A stretch of 64,000 nucleotides of DNA, taken from NCBI GenBank assembly GCA_038116945.1, contig JAYOEY010000002.1, forward strand, positions 124,001 to 188,000. The letters are read 5' to 3'. Made by a program: the position numbers and the translations under genes. Below the pieces are notes generated by a model. That model saw only the letters and a program-made list of their open reading frames with translations. It ran no database searches and was not told the DNA's origin. This stretch comes from JAYOEY01 sp038116945. Its GTDB lineage: Bacteria > Pseudomonadota > Alphaproteobacteria > MPNO01 > UBA2964. Positions 50,269-59,838 of this stretch are shown here, in pieces. Within the stretch, counting starts at the first letter, position 1. Each line of letters begins with the position of its first letter.

Positions 50269-51324
50269 ATGTCTTACAGGAAAACGATTTCTGTCGTTGC
50301 GTCCATCGCGGCTGCCGCTGCGATGCAGGCCGGAACGGCAGGCGCGCAGAACTACGAGGGCAAGACCCTCAACATGCTGATTGCGTCCAATGCGGGCGGC
50401 GGAACCGATCGCATCGGCCGGCTGTTCGGCCTCTATCTGGAGAAGCACCTGCCCGGCAAGCCGAAGATCGTTTACCGCAATTTCGGCGCGGGCGGCGGCA
50501 AGATCCGGGCGGCGAACCATTTCGCGCTCAAGACCAAGGCTGACGGCTATTCGCTGATGCAGACCGATTCGTCGGTCGCCCAGCCGCATATCGTGCGGCG
50601 CAAGGTATCGCAGTTCGATCCCGCCAAGTTCGAGGCGATCGGCGGCTTCAATGCCGGCGGCAGCGTCATCTTCATCCGCAAGGGCCAGATCGAACGCCTG
50701 ACCAAATCCGGCGATCCCGTCATCGTCGGCGCAACCAGCGGATCGCGCAGCTGGCAGGCGATGCTGGTCTGGGGCAAGGAGTATCTCGGCTGGAACGTCA
50801 AATGGATCCCCGGCTACAAGGGCACGCGCGAAATGATGAAGGCGCTCCGGCAGGGCGAGATCGACGTCATGGCCACCGCGTCGTCGAAACGCATCGACGG
50901 CCTGCTCAAGGACGGCGTGATCGATATCGTGGCGCAGGAAGGCGTCGGGTACGGCACGAAATACCAGGCGCGCGGCGCCTATCCGAAGGCGCCGGTATTC
51001 CCGCAGATGCTGGAAAAGAAGGGCATCTCGAAGCTGGCCTGGGAAGGTTACAACTCGTGGATCGGCTCGTCGCAGGTCGACAAGTGGCTGGCGCTGCCGC
51101 CCGGCACCCCCAAGGCGCACGTCGCCGCCTATCGCAAGGCGTTTGACGATGTCGTCGCGGACAAGGCGTTCATCAAGCTTCTGCACAAGACGTTCAGCAA
51201 GGACGCGGTGATCATCAAGGGCGCGGAAGTGGCCGAGATTGTCGCGTCGATCCAGACCGTCAGTAACGAGGCCATCGCGCACGCTGCGAAACTTCGCAAG
51301 AAATTCGGCCTGTCGAGCCGGTGA
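50269..51324 (+). CDS. tripartite tricarboxylate transporter substrate-binding protein (TctC family), second copy
   Basis: A 351-residue exported protein from the ATG at 50269 (GGGAGG five bases upstream). Signal peptide MSYRKTISVVASIAAAAAM; then LNMLIASNAGGGTDRIGRLF, GKPKIVYRNFGAGGGKIRAA and TSGSRSW, the TctC-like ligand-binding loops. It is divergent from the other TctC and 67 bases upstream of the TctA-TctB fusion, so it is the natural binding partner of that permease. The ligand is unknown. Confidence 0.9.
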   Translation: MSYRKTISVVASIAAAAAMQAGTAGAQNYEGKTLNMLIASNAGGGTDRIGRLFGLYLEKHLPGKPKIVYRNFGAGGGKIRAANHFALKTKADGYSLMQTDSSVAQPHIVRRKVSQFDPAKFEAIGGFNAGGSVIFIRKGQIERLTKSGDPVIVGATSGSRSWQAMLVWGKEYLGWNVKWIPGYKGTREMMKALRQGEIDVMATASSKRIDGLLKDGVIDIVAQEGVGYGTKYQARGAYPKAPVFPQMLEKKGISKLAWEGYNSWIGSSQVDKWLALPPGTPKAHVAAYRKAFDDVVADKAFIKLLHKTFSKDAVIIKGAEVAEIVASIQTVSNEAIAHAAKLRKKFGLSSR

Positions 51325-51391
51325 GCGATCGCTGAATTCCGATTAACGGGCCGGCCTGCCTTCACAGTGGTGCGCCGGCCCCTTCTTTCCC

Positions 51392-53398
51392 GTGGACCGT
51401 TTCATGGTTGATGCAGCACTTCAGGGGCTCGCGGCGATTGTCCAGCCCTGGCCGCTTTTCCTTATGTTCGTCGGTATCCTGTGCAGCTCGATCTTTGCCG
51501 CACTGCCGGGCGTCGGCGTCCTCTTGCTGCTGACCATCGCCCTGCCGTTCGCCATTACCCTCGATCCCATTCCCTGCATCGCGTTGCTGCTCGGCATGGG
51601 GGCCGTTTCGAACACCGCCAATACGTTCCCGTCCGTGCTGATCTCGGTGCCCGGCAGCGCGGGTTCCCAGGCGACCATCGTCGACGGCTATCCCATGGCG
51701 CAGAAGGGCGAGGCAAAACGCGCGTTCGGCGCTGCCTTCATGTCCTCCATGCTGGGCGGCCTGTTCGGCGCGGTCGTACTGTTTCTTTCGCTGCCGGTGC
51801 TGCGGCCCATCGTGCTGGCTTTCGGTTCGGCCGAGTTCCTGATGCTGGTTGTCTGGGGTCTCAGCGCGGTCGGCGTTCTGACAGGCCGCGCGCCGGTCAA
51901 GGGTCTGATTGCGGCCGTGGTCGGCGTCCTGATTGCAACCGTGGGGGTCGACGACAAGACCGCGATAGAGCGGTTCGATTTTGGCGGCACCTACCTGTGG
52001 GACGGCGTCAGCATCGTGCTTGTCGGACTCGGCCTCTTTGCCGTGCCCGAAATGATCGGTCTTGCCGTCAAGCGCAGTGCCGTCGCCGACAGCGAGGCGC
52101 TCGGCACCGGTGTTCTGGAAGGGATCAAGGATACTTTCCGCAACTGGTGGCTCGTCATCCGCTGCAGTGTCATCGGCGTCTGGGTCGGCGTGCTGCCCGG
52201 CCTCGGCAGTACCGTCGCCGACTGGTTCGCCTACGCCCATGCGGCGCAGACGGAAAAGAACAACGAGAATTTCGGCAAGGGCGACGTGCGCGGCGTTATC
52301 GCGCCCGAGAGTTCCAACAACGCCAAGGAAGGCGGCGCGCTGATTCCGACCATTGCGTTCGGCATTCCCGGCAGCACGTCGCTTGCCATCATGCTGGCGG
52401 CGTTCCTCGCCGTCGGCATTTCGCCCGGCGGCGACATGCTGACGACCAACCTCTACTACACGATGGCGATGATCTGGGTGCTGGTGATCGCCAACGTGAT
52501 CGCGACATCGCTGTCGCTCGGCGCATCGGGGGCATTCGCCCGGGTCAGCCTGCTGCCGTTCTACCTCATCGTGCCGCTTACGCTGGTTCTGTGCGTCGCG
52601 TCTTCCTTCGCCGCGCATTATACGTGGTACGACATCGTTACCTTCCTGGTGTTTTCGGCGGTCGGCTATTTCATGAAGCTGTTCGGCTGGCCGCGGCCGC
52701 CGTTGCTGGTCGCCGTGGTGCTGGGAAGCCAGCTCGAACGCTATCTCTGGCTGTCGCAGGCGCGCTACGGATGGGAATTCCTGACCCATCCCGGGGTATT
52801 GCTGATCATCGGAATGATCGTGGTGACGCTGGTGATCCCGATGTGGCGCAAGCATCGCAGCAAGTCGGCGCAGCGGGAGCTTGGCGAAGAGGCGCCGGAC
52901 GACACGCCGGCCATGCGGATCTGGGGATCGCTGTTCACCCTGTTCCTTGCCGGCGTGCTGATCACGGCGCTGGCGATCGCGCTCGACTGGCCACTGCGCT
53001 CGGCAATGATCGTCTACTGGCTGGCCGGGATCGGCGTCCCGCTCTGCCTGTGGCAGGTGTGGCTTGACCTGCGACAGACGAACCTCGCCGGAAACGGTCT
53101 CGGCGCGACGCTGGCTGCGCCGCTAACCGGAGAAGGCGCGCGGCGGACACGGGCCATTTTCTGGTGGATGACGGCGCTTGTGGCGGGCGTGCTGCTGGTC
53201 GGTTTCCACATCACCCTGCCAACTTTCGTCATCGCCTATGTCAGGGCCTATGGCGGCAGCTGGAAAGCCGCTTGCGTGCTGGCCCTGTTTGCGCTGACGT
53301 TCTTGGTCGGCGCGTTCGACCTGCTGATTTCCGTGCTCTGGCCCGTGCCGCTCCTGTTCGACCTGTTCGGCTTCGAATATTTCGTACAGATGAATTAG
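51392..53398 (+). CDS. TctA-TctB fusion: tripartite tricarboxylate transporter permease
   Basis: A 668-residue membrane protein starting GTG at 51392, with an alternative ATG at 51404. Residues about 1-500 are TctA, with the diagnostic GVGVLLLLTIALPF, LISVPGSAGSQATIVDGYP and ESSNNAKEGGALIPTIAFGIPG. Residues about 510-668 add four more membrane segments in TctB order (SLFTLFLAGVLITALAIAL near the start of it). TctA and TctB are normally separate genes; here they are one. It follows TctC and, with it, forms the whole transporter. Confidence 0.88.
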   Translation: MDRFMVDAALQGLAAIVQPWPLFLMFVGILCSSIFAALPGVGVLLLLTIALPFAITLDPIPCIALLLGMGAVSNTANTFPSVLISVPGSAGSQATIVDGYPMAQKGEAKRAFGAAFMSSMLGGLFGAVVLFLSLPVLRPIVLAFGSAEFLMLVVWGLSAVGVLTGRAPVKGLIAAVVGVLIATVGVDDKTAIERFDFGGTYLWDGVSIVLVGLGLFAVPEMIGLAVKRSAVADSEALGTGVLEGIKDTFRNWWLVIRCSVIGVWVGVLPGLGSTVADWFAYAHAAQTEKNNENFGKGDVRGVIAPESSNNAKEGGALIPTIAFGIPGSTSLAIMLAAFLAVGISPGGDMLTTNLYYTMAMIWVLVIANVIATSLSLGASGAFARVSLLPFYLIVPLTLVLCVASSFAAHYTWYDIVTFLVFSAVGYFMKLFGWPRPPLLVAVVLGSQLERYLWLSQARYGWEFLTHPGVLLIIGMIVVTLVIPMWRKHRSKSAQRELGEEAPDDTPAMRIWGSLFTLFLAGVLITALAIALDWPLRSAMIVYWLAGIGVPLCLWQVWLDLRQTNLAGNGLGATLAAPLTGEGARRTRAIFWWMTALVAGVLLVGFHITLPTFVIAYVRAYGGSWKAACVLALFALTFLVGAFDLLISVLWPVPLLFDLFGFEYFVQMN

Positions 53399-53919
53399 GG
53401 AAGCGGCGGCAGGTTGCCCGCCCGGATGGCGCGCTCGTAAACGGGAATATCGAGCAGCGCCGGCTGGGTTTCCGCCTGGCCGAACATGTCGGCGATCCAG
53501 CCGCGATGATAGGCGCCGTGGATTGCCAGATGCGTAAAACACATGGCGCGCGACAGCGATCCGGTATTGCCGCCGATCAGCTCGTAATCGACGATTTCCT
53601 CCAGCTCGTCCCCGCTGAGCGTGTCGAGATAGTCGAGCAGCGTCCGTTCCATCTGCTGCCGGCCTTTCCACAGGGAATCCATGTCTTCGTGAACGACGGC
53701 GCGCAACGTTTCGAATTCGTGCTTGCGGCGCTGCATGTGGGCGAGCCACATGTGGTCGACGGCCAGCAGATGGTTGAGGCTGACGAAGATTGACTGAAGT
53801 CCCGTCTTGCGCTGCTTCGTAACCTCTTCCGGCGGCAGCGCCATGACCTTTTCGTACAGCTCCGCGTTTGCCCAGGCGTTGTATTCGAGCAGGCTGCGCA
53901 GATAGGTCTTGTCCCTCAT
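53395..53919 (-). CDS. DinB family protein
   Basis: A 174-residue four-helix-bundle protein with GAGGAAA upstream. The DinB-type metal His are LLAVDHMWLAH, and FTHLAIHGAYHRGWIAD near the end. Some DinB proteins are thiol-dependent (bacillithiol or mycothiol/glutathione) transferases or are DNA-damage inducible. It is not DNA polymerase IV. Its stop overlaps the convergent TctAB stop by four bases. Confidence 0.87.
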   Translation of the reverse strand: MRDKTYLRSLLEYNAWANAELYEKVMALPPEEVTKQRKTGLQSIFVSLNHLLAVDHMWLAHMQRRKHEFETLRAVVHEDMDSLWKGRQQMERTLLDYLDTLSGDELEEIVDYELIGGNTGSLSRAMCFTHLAIHGAYHRGWIADMFGQAETQPALLDIPVYERAIRAGNLPPLP

Positions 53920-54032
53920 TCCGATTTCCTCGATTGATGCGTCACATGCGCTCGATCATAGCCGCTGACGGCCGGAGAGGGTAATGCTATGCAAAATACA
54001 GCGCGTCTTCGGTTTCCGCTTTTCTGTTTTTC

Positions 54033-55226
54033 ATGAAGCTCGTCGTTCTTTCCGTCGCCACAATGCTGGTCCAGCAGGCGTTCGCCACCATGGCCCCGCT
54101 CGCCGTCCCGTTGCTCGGGCCGGTGGTGGTGAAGATATTCGATCTCAATCCCGGCTATATCGGCGGGCTGGCGGCGCTGACCTACGGGGTCGGCATGGTA
54201 TCGGCAGTGGGGTCGGGCAGCGTTATCCGGAAATTCGGACCGCTTCGGGTAGCCCAGCTTTCCCTGCTGTTCTGCGCCGTCGGGCTGTGGATCGGAGCGG
54301 AGGGATCGATCGCGTTCATCCTGGTCGGCGTTGTAATCGTCGGCATCGGCATCGGTCCGTCGACCCCTGCCAGTTCGCATATCCTGGCCCGCCTGTCGCC
54401 GCCCGGGCTCGCCCCGCTGATTTTCTCGATCAAGCAGACCGGCGTGCCGCTCGGCGGCATCCTCGCCGGCACCCTGTTTCCCTACTGGCTCGATCTGGTC
54501 GACTGGCAGGGTGCGTTGCTGATTGCGGGCGCTATCTACTTTGTGTTCGCCCTGATCATTCAGCCGCTGCGCGCCAGGCTCGACGATGAGCGCGACCCCG
54601 CGCGACGGCTTTCGCTCGGCGCGATGCTCGACAGTTTCCGTTTCGCCCTGCGCCATCCCGTTCTGCGCGAGCTCGCCATCGCGCATTGCGTGTTCACCGG
54701 TCTGCAGATCACGTTCGGCACGTTCTTCGTCGTGTTCCTGACCGCGGGGCTGGGGTTCGACCTGGTATTCGCCGGGTTCGCGTTCGCCTGCGGGCAGGGC
54801 GCGGGTTTCGCCGGCCGCATCCTTTGGGGCTGGGTCGCGAGCCGCTTTCTGTCCACGCGGCTGGTTCTCGCCCTGCTGGGCGTTGCAATGGCGGTTGCCG
54901 GCGCGTCGGTGGCGCTGATCGACAGCGACTGGTCCAAGGAAGCCATCGTCGCGCTCAGCGCGGCGTTTGGCGTGACGGTGATCGGGTTTCAGGGCGTAAT
55001 GCTGGCCGAAGTCGCCCGCAACGCGCCGCCGGGCGGCGCGGGCGACGTGACCGGCGTCGCAGTCGTGTTCGCCTATGGCGGAATGGTGATCTTTCCGGGA
55101 ATCGTCGGCGCGATCGTGGGGCTGACCGGCAGCTACGAAACCGGGTTCGTGCTTGTCGCCGCCGTAACGCTGCCGGTCGGGCTTCTGCTGTTCCGTAACG
55201 CCAGGCCCAGGGACAGCTCAGGCTAG
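54033..55226 (+). CDS. MFS transporter
   Basis: A 397-residue protein with about 12 membrane segments in two halves. The usual MFS loop residues are visible as VIRKFGPLRVAQLSLL (motif A-like) and in the second half KQTGVPLGGILAGT. It is probably a uniporter or exporter of small organic molecules. No good ribosome site precedes the ATG at 54033, so a downstream start is possible. It is convergent with the tandem-VOC gene, overlapping by nine bases. Confidence 0.85.
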   Translation: MKLVVLSVATMLVQQAFATMAPLAVPLLGPVVVKIFDLNPGYIGGLAALTYGVGMVSAVGSGSVIRKFGPLRVAQLSLLFCAVGLWIGAEGSIAFILVGVVIVGIGIGPSTPASSHILARLSPPGLAPLIFSIKQTGVPLGGILAGTLFPYWLDLVDWQGALLIAGAIYFVFALIIQPLRARLDDERDPARRLSLGAMLDSFRFALRHPVLRELAIAHCVFTGLQITFGTFFVVFLTAGLGFDLVFAGFAFACGQGAGFAGRILWGWVASRFLSTRLVLALLGVAMAVAGASVALIDSDWSKEAIVALSAAFGVTVIGFQGVMLAEVARNAPPGGAGDVTGVAVVFAYGGMVIFPGIVGAIVGLTGSYETGFVLVAAVTLPVGLLLFRNARPRDSSG

Positions 55227-56012
55227 CGCGTTCATCCAGACGTCGTTATCGACTTCCCAGCCCTTGGTGCGCGACAGATCGAACGCATTGCCTTCCGGGT
55301 CCCGCAGCCGGTATTCGGCATAGGGGCGGTCGTCCGGCCTCGCATCCAGCTCGATGATTTTCGACAGCGATGCCAGCGCGCCTTCCAGGTCGGCGATCAG
55401 ATAGCCCACGTGATTGACGCCGTAGCGCGGCTCGTGACCCGGACGCCCGCTGTGAAACGGATGGACCGCGAGGTTGGTGTGCCCGTCGCCGAGAAACCGG
55501 TTGAGCCGTCCTTCCTGGCGTCGGATATCGGTAATCCGCAGCATGCGGAAATCGAACACGCCGGTATAGAAATCCAGCATCGCCTCGGTATTGACCGAAT
55601 TGAGCGCAATATGGGCGATCCGCGGCACGCGGTCCTCCCCATCGGGCACGCCGAACCCCGTTTCCGACAGGCTGACGGGAAGACCCTCAGGGTCGTAGAT
55701 CCGGTACTCTCCGTACTGAAGGCCGCCCGGTTCCTCGACCGATTGCCAGTTCGGCATCTTTTCTGCGTAACGGTCCCGGATTTCCTCGATCGATTCGACC
55801 TCGATGCCGAGATGGTGCAGGCCGGGAGCCTTGCGCGGTTCGTTCAGCCGTTCCCGCAGCCGGAAAAAGGTCAGGTTATAGAACCCGTCGGTCAGCGAAA
55901 CGTCGCCGTCCGCCGACCGGCCGAGTTCCGTCATGCCGAGATAGGCGGTGTAGAACCATGCCAGCCGATCCGGATCGGCCGCCATAAACGCGACATAGCG
56001 AAGCCGGGCCAC
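55218..56012 (-). CDS. tandem VOC-domain protein (extradiol-dioxygenase-like)
   Basis: A 264-residue protein starting GTG at 56012, with GGGAG seven bases upstream; an in-frame ATG nine codons later is possible. Two VOC (glyoxalase/bleomycin/dioxygenase) domains: residues about 1-125 with LRYVAFMAADPDRLAWFY, and about 130-262 with RIAHIALNSVNTEAMLDFY, NHVGYLIADLEGAL and EYRLRDPEGNAFDLS. The second domain keeps His, His and Glu candidates of the metal site. It could be a type I extradiol dioxygenase or a related isomerase. It follows another tandem-VOC gene by 26 bases. Confidence 0.83.
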   Translation of the reverse strand: MARLRYVAFMAADPDRLAWFYTAYLGMTELGRSADGDVSLTDGFYNLTFFRLRERLNEPRKAPGLHHLGIEVESIEEIRDRYAEKMPNWQSVEEPGGLQYGEYRIYDPEGLPVSLSETGFGVPDGEDRVPRIAHIALNSVNTEAMLDFYTGVFDFRMLRITDIRRQEGRLNRFLGDGHTNLAVHPFHSGRPGHEPRYGVNHVGYLIADLEGALASLSKIIELDARPDDRPYAEYRLRDPEGNAFDLSRTKGWEVDNDVWMNALA

Positions 56013-56038
56013 GCCGTTCTCCCGGTGCCGCGCGGCTG

Positions 56039-56842
56039 TTACTCGTGAACCGCCAGCATGACGTTGTCGAGGTCCGACAGGTAGTAGGTCGCATACGGCG
56101 TCGACCGGTCGAACAGGTCGAGCCGCGCCCTGCCTTCCGGGCCGACGCCGACGGCCGGCGGGGTCAGGTTCTGGTTGCGCTCGATCATCGCGTCGTAATC
56201 CGCCTTGAACGCATCGAGGCTCTCCACCTTGAAGGCGAAATGATCCGGGCCCGACCGCGAGATGCCGGTGTTGGCGTAATTCGTGATGTCCCACGGCATC
56301 AGGACGACGGTCATCCGCCCGTCCGTGACGTAATAGTTTTCGTCGCCTTCTTCCCGGTTGGCCATCTGCAGGTCGAGCACGTCGCAGTAAAATTCGGCGC
56401 ATTTCTCAGGGTGCAGCGTACGGACGGCATAGTGGCTGATATGGCGGTCCTGCTCCCATTCGCCGTCGGTATAGACGTCCTTGCGGTTTTCCATGCTGGC
56501 CTGAGACAGGTCGAAGATATTGCCGTCGGGATCGTGCGTCGTGATGCCCGCGAACGGACGGTTGCCCGGCCGTTTGAGCCAGTTCACCTCCGGATATTTC
56601 TTGCTCATCCGTTCGAAGACCGTTTCGGTGTCCTCGACCTGGACGCCGAAGTGGTCCAGCCCGCCGGCGCGGCCGGGGCGGCGCGGGTTGATGTTGAGGC
56701 CGACATAGCCGTCCCCGACCGTGACCGCGCTCTGCGGGCGGGCGTTGGGCGACGTCTTCATGCCAAACAGGACTTCGTAGAACTTGCCGAGCATGGCGTA
56801 GTCGGTCGATACCATTGCGACGTGATTGATCTTGGCGAACAT
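56039..56842 (-). CDS. tandem VOC-domain protein (extradiol-dioxygenase-like), upstream copy
   Basis: A 267-residue protein with GGGAG eight bases before the ATG at 56842. Two VOC domains: MFAKINHVAMVSTDYAMLGK ... DHFGVQVEDTETVFERM, and HISHYAVRTLHPEKCAEFY ... DHFAFKVESLDAFKADY. His residues at domain starts and a late Glu near the C-terminus may bind iron. Together with the downstream copy it suggests two ring-cleavage or related steps. The first of the minus-strand pair, divergent from the hydrolase at 57.0 kb. Confidence 0.83.
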   Translation of the reverse strand: MFAKINHVAMVSTDYAMLGKFYEVLFGMKTSPNARPQSAVTVGDGYVGLNINPRRPGRAGGLDHFGVQVEDTETVFERMSKKYPEVNWLKRPGNRPFAGITTHDPDGNIFDLSQASMENRKDVYTDGEWEQDRHISHYAVRTLHPEKCAEFYCDVLDLQMANREEGDENYYVTDGRMTVVLMPWDITNYANTGISRSGPDHFAFKVESLDAFKADYDAMIERNQNLTPPAVGVGPEGRARLDLFDRSTPYATYYLSDLDNVMLAVHE

Positions 56843-57014
56843 GGCGTTTCTCCCAGGGTGGCGATGCGGTCTCCACAGTCGATGGCCGCAATTCGATAGC
56901 GGGATTATGGCACCGCCCCGCCTGTTTGAAAACGGAGACGGGGAGGCGGCGTAGGCCGGCCGGATTTGTTGTGTTAATTTCTCCGGACAGGAAGGAACAC
57001 GGGCAGGGGACGGC

Positions 57015-57863
57015 ATGGATACCATCAGCGCTACGTCCATCGAGGACAGGTTCGTCGAGATCGACGGGTTGAACATCCGCTATGTCGAGGCCGGATCGGG
57101 CCTGCCGCTCGTCCTGCTGCACGGGGCGTCGCTGGGCTCATCCGCGGATGTTTTTCTGGGCAATCTCGAGCCGTTCGCCGATGCCGGGTTCCGCACCATT
57201 ACCTTCGATCAGCCCGGTTTCGGGCTGAGCGACAACCCGGCGGATTTTTCGGTCGCGTACCGCCAGAAATCCATCATGGGGTTTCTCGATGCGCTCGGGC
57301 TGGAGAAAGCGGTGCTGGTAGGCCATTCGCAGGCCGGCAACATGGCTTTCGCCAACGCTCTCGACCATCCGGACCGGATTAGCCATCTCGTCATCCTGGG
57401 GACCGGAAGCCTGCTGCCGCCTTTGCCCGACGGGCGCGGCGAGAAAAAGAAAGCGCCGGCCGAAGGCCGCGAGGGAACGCCGCAGGAACCGTCGCTCGAC
57501 GACACGCGCCGGCTTCTCGAAGCGAATCTGTTCCATCACGGGCTGATTACCGACGACGCGCTTGCTTTGCGTCATGCCCGCAGCGTCGGCAAGAATTTCA
57601 CGGCCTTCGTCGAGCGCGGCAAGGCGCGGGGCGGCGGCGGCAAGGGCGGCACGCCGCTCTGGAAGCAGATCGCGACGTCGCCGGTTCCCGTCCGGATGAT
57701 TTTCGGGCGCGAGGACCGCGCAAACGCATACGAGAAGGCGATGCTGCTTAAGGAGACATATCCCGGAATCGACCTGCATATCGTCGATGGCTGCCGGCAC
57801 CTCGTGCCGTGGGATGCCGCCGACGCCTACGTCCGTCTTACCGTAGATTTTCTGAAGAACTGA
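57015..57863 (+). CDS. alpha/beta hydrolase (meta-cleavage-product hydrolase-like)
   Basis: A 282-residue protein with AGGGGAC upstream. The core shows VLLHGASLGSSADVFLGNLE (oxyanion region), LVGHSQAGNMAFANALDHPD (nucleophile Ser, GHSQAG), a late Asp (IFGREDRANAYEKA) and His (VDGCRHLVPW). This is the layout of MhpC/BphD-type C-C hydrolases. It is divergent from the tandem-VOC pair, which may supply its ring-opened substrate. It is followed 15 bases later by a class II aldolase. Confidence 0.84.
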   Translation: MDTISATSIEDRFVEIDGLNIRYVEAGSGLPLVLLHGASLGSSADVFLGNLEPFADAGFRTITFDQPGFGLSDNPADFSVAYRQKSIMGFLDALGLEKAVLVGHSQAGNMAFANALDHPDRISHLVILGTGSLLPPLPDGRGEKKKAPAEGREGTPQEPSLDDTRRLLEANLFHHGLITDDALALRHARSVGKNFTAFVERGKARGGGGKGGTPLWKQIATSPVPVRMIFGREDRANAYEKAMLLKETYPGIDLHIVDGCRHLVPWDAADAYVRLTVDFLKN

Positions 57864-57878
57864 AAGGATTAGCTGAAA

Positions 57879-58604
57879 ATGAGCGCCCTTGAAGACGCAC
57901 GGATCGAACTCGTTCGCGCCAACCGGATCCTCGCCCACGAAGGCGTTGTCGACGCCTACGGCCATATCAGCGTTCGCCACCCGGACGATCCCGAAAGGTT
58001 TTTGCTGGCGCGGTCGCGTTCGCCCGAGCTTGTCGAACTCGACGACATTCTGGAATTCACGCTCGACGGCGAACCGGTCGATCCCGACGGGCCGCAGCCC
58101 TATCTGGAGCGGTTTATCCATGCCGCGGTGATGGCGGAACGGCCCGAGGTCAATTCGGTGATTCACAGCCACGCGGAAGAGGTCATCGCCTTCGGCATCA
58201 CGAAGAAGCCGTTGCGTCCGGTCTATCATGTCGGCGCGCGGATGGGCCGTCAGGCGGCCTGGTGGGATATCCGGGACAGGTTCGACGGCGGCGACCTGCT
58301 GGTGACCAACATGGACCAGGGCCGCGACATGGCCAGGGCGTTGGGCGCGGAAACGATCGTCCTCATGCGGGGACACGGGTTCAGCGCCGGGACGGAATCG
58401 ATTTATGCCACCGTATTTGCGGCGATCTACTGTCAGACAAACGCCCGGATCCTCACCACCGCGCTGGGGATGGGAGACGAGGTCATGTATCTGACCGAGG
58501 AAGAAGTCGACTCGCACCTGGCGACCCGGGGCACGGTCGGCAGTGTCGGTCAGATCCGCGCCTGGGAATATTTCTGCCGGCGCGCCGGGTGCATGGATCT
58601 CTGA
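57879..58604 (+). CDS. class II aldolase/adducin family protein
   Basis: A 241-residue protein with AAGGA upstream. The metal site is NSVIHSHAEEVIAFG (HxH) and a late VLMRGHGFSAG His, with a Glu expected between them. Family members cleave or decarboxylate hydroxy acids and sugar phosphates. In this place a 4-hydroxy-2-oxo-acid aldolase role would follow from the ring-cleavage context, but that is inference. Between a hydrolase and an FAD monooxygenase in one plus-strand operon. Confidence 0.87.
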   Translation: MSALEDARIELVRANRILAHEGVVDAYGHISVRHPDDPERFLLARSRSPELVELDDILEFTLDGEPVDPDGPQPYLERFIHAAVMAERPEVNSVIHSHAEEVIAFGITKKPLRPVYHVGARMGRQAAWWDIRDRFDGGDLLVTNMDQGRDMARALGAETIVLMRGHGFSAGTESIYATVFAAIYCQTNARILTTALGMGDEVMYLTEEEVDSHLATRGTVGSVGQIRAWEYFCRRAGCMDL

Positions 58605-58617
58605 CCGGAGCTCCGTT

Positions 58618-59814
58618 ATGGCGAAACCCCATGTATTGATCGCCGGGGCCGGTATCGGCGGGCTGACCGCCGCGCTGGCGATGCTCAAGGCGGGCATCGA
58701 CGTCGATCTTTACGAACAGGCGCCGGAGCTGTCGGAGATCGGCGCAGGGTTCCAGATGTCGGCCAACGGCACGCGGGTGCTCTATCATCTCGGGATGGGC
58801 GAGGCCGTGGACCGTATCGCCTGGCAGCCTGACGGCAAGGAAATCCGCATCTGGAATACGGGCCAAACCTGGAAGCTGTTCGATCTCGGGGCGGAGTCGG
58901 TGGAGCGGTACGGCTATCCCTATTTGATGTTCCACCGCGGCGATCTGCATCTGGCGCTCGCTGCCACGGTACGGGCGGAAAAACCGGATGCCATCCACCT
59001 GAACGCGCCCTGCGCCGGATGCGAGCAGGACGGTTCCGGCGTCCGGCTCCTGCTGGAGAACGGCGAGACAGTATCCGGCGACGTTCTGGTCGGGGCCGAC
59101 GGGGTGCATTCGAACATTCGCCAGTCGCTGTTCGGCGCCGACGAGCGCACCTTTTCCGGTCTGATCGCCTGGCGCGGCGTGATCGAGAAAGCGAAGCTGC
59201 CGGAGGAAATGAGGCGGCAGGTGGGCGTCAACTGGGTCGGACCGGGCGGCCATGTGGTGCATTATTTCGTTCGCCACGGCGACATGCTCAATATCGTCGG
59301 CATTCTCGAAAAGGACGACTGGCAGGTCGAAAGCTGGACCGCACGCGGTACGCATGAGGAATGCCTGGCCGATTTCGAGGGCTGGCATCCGGCGATCCGG
59401 GAAACCTTCCGCCATATCGACATTCCCTACAAATGGGCGCTGATGCGGCGCGAACCGATGCCGAAATGGAGCGTCGGGCGCGCGACGCTGCTGGGCGATG
59501 CGTGTCACGCCATGGTGCCGATGCTGGCGCAGGGGGCGGTCATGGCGATCGAGGACGGGATGGTGCTGGCGCGTTGCCTGGCCGAATGGCCCGACGATCC
59601 CGGGACCGCGCTCGCCCGCTACGAGGCCGCTCGCCTCGACCGCACGGCGCGCTGCATTCGCGGCTCGAACGAGAACGCCGACCGGTTTCACAATTCGCAG
59701 CTCGCCGATCCCGCCGTCGCCGAACGCTATGTCGACGAGGAATGGCAGCCCGACCGGGTGCGCGAACGCTATGACTGGCTGTTCACTTACGACGCGACCT
59801 CCGTGCCGGTCTGA
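58618..59814 (+). CDS. FAD-dependent aromatic monooxygenase (salicylate/3-hydroxybenzoate hydroxylase-like)
   Basis: A 398-residue protein with CGGAG about eight bases before the ATG at 58618. It has the FAD-binding HVLIAGAGIGGLTAALAM (GxGxxG), an internal VGADGVHSNIR (DG motif) and LLGDACHAMVPMLAQGAVMA (GD motif binding FAD ribityl and NAD(P)H). These define class A flavoprotein hydroxylases of phenolic acids. It probably makes the diphenol that the VOC dioxygenases cleave. It is in an operon with the hydrolase and aldolase and followed by a DMT transporter. Confidence 0.91.
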   Translation: MAKPHVLIAGAGIGGLTAALAMLKAGIDVDLYEQAPELSEIGAGFQMSANGTRVLYHLGMGEAVDRIAWQPDGKEIRIWNTGQTWKLFDLGAESVERYGYPYLMFHRGDLHLALAATVRAEKPDAIHLNAPCAGCEQDGSGVRLLLENGETVSGDVLVGADGVHSNIRQSLFGADERTFSGLIAWRGVIEKAKLPEEMRRQVGVNWVGPGGHVVHYFVRHGDMLNIVGILEKDDWQVESWTARGTHEECLADFEGWHPAIRETFRHIDIPYKWALMRREPMPKWSVGRATLLGDACHAMVPMLAQGAVMAIEDGMVLARCLAEWPDDPGTALARYEAARLDRTARCIRGSNENADRFHNSQLADPAVAERYVDEEWQPDRVRERYDWLFTYDATSVPV

Positions 59815-59838
59815 CCGGCGCGGCCGATTTCTTTTTTC

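Noticed and set aside
51362..52855. Long minus-strand open frame opposite TctAB
   Set aside because: Composition is His/Asp/Arg/Gln-rich, typical of an antisense frame in high-GC DNA. The plus frame is a clear TctA.
53395..53919. DNA polymerase IV (DinB)
   Set aside because: The protein is a 174-residue four-helix DinB/YfiT-like protein, not the polymerase that shares the name.
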